From positions 1-9,133 of the forward strand of contig JAAXVX010000041.1 in NCBI GenBank assembly GCA_013335275.1: 9,133 bases of DNA, given 5' to 3'. Position numbers and translations under genes: made by a program. Position 1 is the stretch's first letter, and each line of letters begins with the position of its first letter. This DNA comes from Bacteroidales bacterium (GTDB lineage Bacteria > Bacteroidota > Bacteroidia > Bacteroidales > UBA932). This document shows, one piece after another, positions 7,490-9,133 of the stretch. The notes under the pieces were generated by a model that ran no database searches, was not told where the DNA came from, and saw nothing but the letters and a program-made list of their open reading frames with translations.

Positions 7490-8065
7490 TCAGCGCTTGT
7501 CGCGAGAGGCGTGGCGGTGTTCGCGGAGGTTGAGGATTTCCGCGACTTCGTACTTTTCACTTGCGCCGGGCGGGGTTGGGCGGAGGCGGGCGACGTCGGG
7601 GAAGTGGCCGAGGCGTCCGTGCAGTGAAGCGAGAATGACCGACCAAGCTGCCGGATAACCGGCGGGCACGGCCACGAATGGAGTCGTTTGCCACTCCTCG
7701 GGCGAAAGTTCCGTGCGGTCGATGGCTTTGGTGATTGCGGCGGCAAAGTTGTTGTCTTCCGGAACATTCCCCAATCGCACATCCACCACGCTGGAAGATG
7801 TCCAGTGCATCTGTTTTTCGATTGCCTGCTGCTGGGCGGGCGTGACCGGATGGCCTGAAAAGTTCAGGATCAGGCGCTGAACTTCTCCGTCATCCGCTTT
7901 TTTGCCAAAGCTCCACCTGATTTTTCTCCAAACCTGCCGCGCAATCCGCCAGAGCCACGGGATGTTTTTTGTGAACAGAAATTCAAGAAGTTCAAATACA
8001 GAAACCAGCCCCGCTGTTACCCCAAACAGAAGCATCACATTATTGAGCGTGAACCATTTTTCCAT
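7490..8065 (-). CDS. csx15: Membrane-anchored Csx15-family CRISPR accessory protein
   Basis: Residues 62-191 are a Csx15 domain: RLILNFSGHPVTPAQ (64-78), EEWQTTPFVAVPAG (123-136), SLHGRLGHFPDVARLRP (147-163) and YEVAEILNLREHR (172-184) match the family pattern as I know it. Csx15 occurs with type III systems and, as I recall, has been linked to cyclic oligoadenylate turnover (ring nuclease). Most Csx15 proteins I know are short and soluble. Here an extra N-terminus carries a membrane helix (about 10-31, VMLLFGVTAGLVSVFELLEF) and a strongly basic stretch (LWRIARQVWRKIRW) that predicts a cytosolic Csx15 domain. The ATG at 8065 lacks a clear ribosome binding site. It is the first gene after the array, in the same direction. 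GC content looks higher than in its downstream neighbour. The family call is firm; the enzymatic role is from memory and not shown by the sequence. Confidence 0.85.
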   Translation of the reverse strand: MEKWFTLNNVMLLFGVTAGLVSVFELLEFLFTKNIPWLWRIARQVWRKIRWSFGKKADDGEVQRLILNFSGHPVTPAQQQAIEKQMHWTSSSVVDVRLGNVPEDNNFAAAITKAIDRTELSPEEWQTTPFVAVPAGYPAAWSVILASLHGRLGHFPDVARLRPTPPGASEKYEVAEILNLREHRHASRDKR

Positions 8066-8084
8066 CGATAGTTTGCATCAAAAG

Positions 8085-8094
8085 TGTTACAGAA
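8085..8094 (-). promoter_or_regulatory. Shared 10-base element before csx15
   Basis: TTCTGTAACA on the minus strand, 19 bases before the csx15 ATG, is identical to the element at 7200-7209 before the second membrane-protein gene. No other repeated operator-like sequence was noticed between the array and csx15. Confidence 0.4.
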
Positions 8095-8125
8095 AGAATC
8101 AATTCGATTTTTCTGAAGATACATA

Positions 8126-8160
8126 AAAAACAACCTCTGCGAGTGCAATGAGCTATAAAG
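8126..8160 (-). repeat. Decayed leader-distal terminal CRISPR repeat
   Basis: Aligned to the 35-base consensus, this copy matches in the body (CCTCTGCGAGTGCAAT on the plus strand, then AGCTATAAAG) but differs at the first six positions, at position 8 and at position 25. All but the last of these changes fall in the part that encodes the ATTGAAAC tag, so it probably does not yield a normal tag. A decayed last repeat at the end away from the leader is common in arrays and supports a leader on the right. Confidence 0.9.
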
Positions 8161-8679
8161 TGTGATGCAGAAAACAAAGTTGAAGTATTAGTCAAACCTC
8201 CATAGTTTCAATCCTCTGCGAGTGCAATAAGCTATAAAGGCTAAAAGAAAAGGTTTGGCGGCAATGGTTCGAGAAGAGTTTCAATCCTCTGCGAGTGCAA
8301 TAAGCTATAAAGGGTCAAACACTCTTTCCTTATACGTGCAAAAAAACGACCCGTTTCAATCCTCTGCGAGTGCAATAAGCTATAAAGCCAGTACGGCAGG
8401 TGGTTGGATGGTGAGTTGAAGTCAGGTTTCAATCCTCTGCGAGTGCAATAAGCTATAAAGGACCAACAGGCCCAGCAGCTCGGTGGAAGTGTTGTTTAGT
8501 TTCAATCCTCTGCGAGTGCAATAAGCTATAAAGTTTGACAATTCTGAAAGAAGGGAATATCTTCGAAAAATGTTTCAATCCTCTGCGAGTGCAATAAGCT
8601 ATAAAGAGATATTTTTGCAAGTATTGAGGGAAGGGACAAACGGAGTTTCAATCCTCTGCGAGTGCAATAAGCTATAAAG

Positions 8680-8709
8680 CAAGGGGCCAACCTGCAAGGG
8701 GCCAACCTG
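8680..8709. repeat. Perfect tandem 15-mer inside a spacer
   Basis: The 37-base spacer 8680-8716 consists of two perfect copies of CAAGGGGCCAACCTG and a 7-base tail (CAAAAGG) that starts like a third copy. Translated on the plus strand in this frame it reads QGANLQGANLQK, the pattern of a pentapeptide-repeat protein (A-N/D-L-x-x). The duplication therefore most likely comes from the protospacer gene and is not an array rearrangement. Confidence 0.85.
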
Positions 8710-8978
8710 CAAAAGGGTTTCAATCCTCTGCGAGTGCAATAAGCTATAAAGGTTGATACGGAGATGATCTGCCGAATCGCCGGGCAGATGAGCGTTTCAA
8801 TCCTCTGCGAGTGCAATAAGCTATAAAGTGGCAGACCTCGCCAACCACTTCTGAGGCTCTATGACTGGTTTCAATCCTCTGCGAGTGCAATAAGCTATAA
8901 AGAAGTGGACTGCTCGCTGCAACTGCCGATATCGACAAGAAAAGTTTCAATCCTCTGCGAGTGCAATAAGCTATAAAG

Positions 8979-9133
8979 AGTACCCCCGGAAACGCTTGAT
9001 TGGCAAGGGTTCCGGGCACGAAAACCGCAGCTCATGGAAAAATCAGCGATGCCAAGGGACAATGGTCTGATTGTACTACTGAACTACCTCTGTAGGTTAT
9101 GCAATTTCAATGACTTATGCAAGCACCGCAGCT
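8979..9133 (-). promoter_or_regulatory. Probable CRISPR leader (partial)
   Basis: By repeat orientation, the sequence right of 8978 should hold the leader and the array promoter. It carries no gene. An inverted repeat lies 6 bases from the first repeat: CCCGGAA (8985-8991) pairs with TTCCGGG (9010-9016), enclosing an inner CTTG/CAAG stem. A 9-base direct repeat ACCGCAGCT occurs at 9024-9032 and 9125-9133. A possible promoter on the minus strand is TTGCAT, 17 bases, TAACCT (near 9120-9092), a weak match. The region is not strikingly AT-rich as leaders often are. It may continue beyond the window. Confidence 0.55.

Larger units (their letters stand above)
8126..8978 (-). CRISPR. CRISPR array: 11 intact and 1 decayed 35-base repeats, 11 spacers
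   Basis: Intact repeats start at 8205, 8278, 8353, 8426, 8499, 8572, 8645, 8717, 8794, 8868 and 8944; by eye I saw no mismatch among them. On the plus strand each begins GTTTCAATCC and ends GCTATAAAG. Read on the minus strand it begins CTTTATAGC and ends ATTGAAAC, the typical Cas6-generated 5' tag, so the array is transcribed leftward toward the cas genes. Spacers are 37-44 bases (44, 38, 40, 38, 38, 38, 38, 37, 42, 39, 41 from left to right). The repeat has only weak self-complementarity, as expected for a Cas6-bound unstructured repeat. The newest spacer should be 8903-8943. The open frames across the array are artefacts of the repeat. Confidence 0.98.

Noticed and set aside
7270..7782. A 170-residue minus-strand frame
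   Set aside because: It overlaps the well-supported Csx15 frame and is rich in Pro, Ser and Arg with no recognisable motif, as expected for a shadow frame.
8241..9019. Minus-strand open frames across the array giving repeated peptides such as FIAYCTRRGLK and YSLLHSQRIET
   Set aside because: These are translations of the CRISPR repeat; the recurring peptide is the repeat itself.
8979..9019. A twelfth spacer right of the last repeat
   Set aside because: No repeat or repeat remnant follows it, and the orientation makes this side the leader.

Overview
The window is a compact type III-A (Csm) CRISPR-Cas locus, and every gene plus the CRISPR array is read from the minus strand. In transcription order (right to left) it runs: probable leader (9133-8979), CRISPR array (8978-8126), a membrane-anchored Csx15-family protein (8065-7490), a second small membrane-anchored protein of unknown family (7187-6672), cas10/csm1 (6585-4069), csm2, csm3, csm4, csm5, and the first 225 codons of cas6 running off the left edge (675-1). 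The host is a bacterium of moderate GC content. The gene set does not fix the lineage; a green sulfur bacterium or relative is a guess only.

The effector genes are tightly packed, with ATGA-type overlaps at csm2/csm3 and csm4/csm5, a short csm1/csm2 overlap, and gaps of 11 and 23 bases at csm3/csm4 and csm5/cas6. They supply the whole interference complex: Cas10 (large subunit with cyclase palm), Csm2 (small subunit), Csm3 (backbone and target RNA cleavage), Csm4 (5' tag end), Csm5 (3' end) and Cas6 (pre-crRNA processing). The array has 11 well-conserved 35-base repeats plus one decayed repeat at the left end. Read on the minus strand, each repeat ends in ATTGAAAC, the classic 8-base crRNA tag left by Cas6, so the leader is on the right and the decayed repeat is leader-distal.

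The unusual part lies between the array and cas10. No HEPN ribonuclease (Csm6/Csx1) is seen. Instead there are two short proteins, each with an N-terminal membrane segment followed by a basic stretch and a cytosolic domain. One domain is a clear Csx15. The other is an unrecognised alpha/beta domain. Their membrane segments look alike, and the two genes share a 10-base sequence just upstream of their starts. Cas10 keeps the GGDD cyclase motif but has a degenerate HD motif (HE, with other expected histidines missing), so signalling by cyclic oligoadenylate to membrane proteins is a plausible main output. That functional reading is inference.

One spacer contains a perfect tandem 15-mer that translates on the plus strand to a pentapeptide-repeat-like peptide. 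The deduced crRNA would be antisense to such an mRNA, as type III targeting requires.
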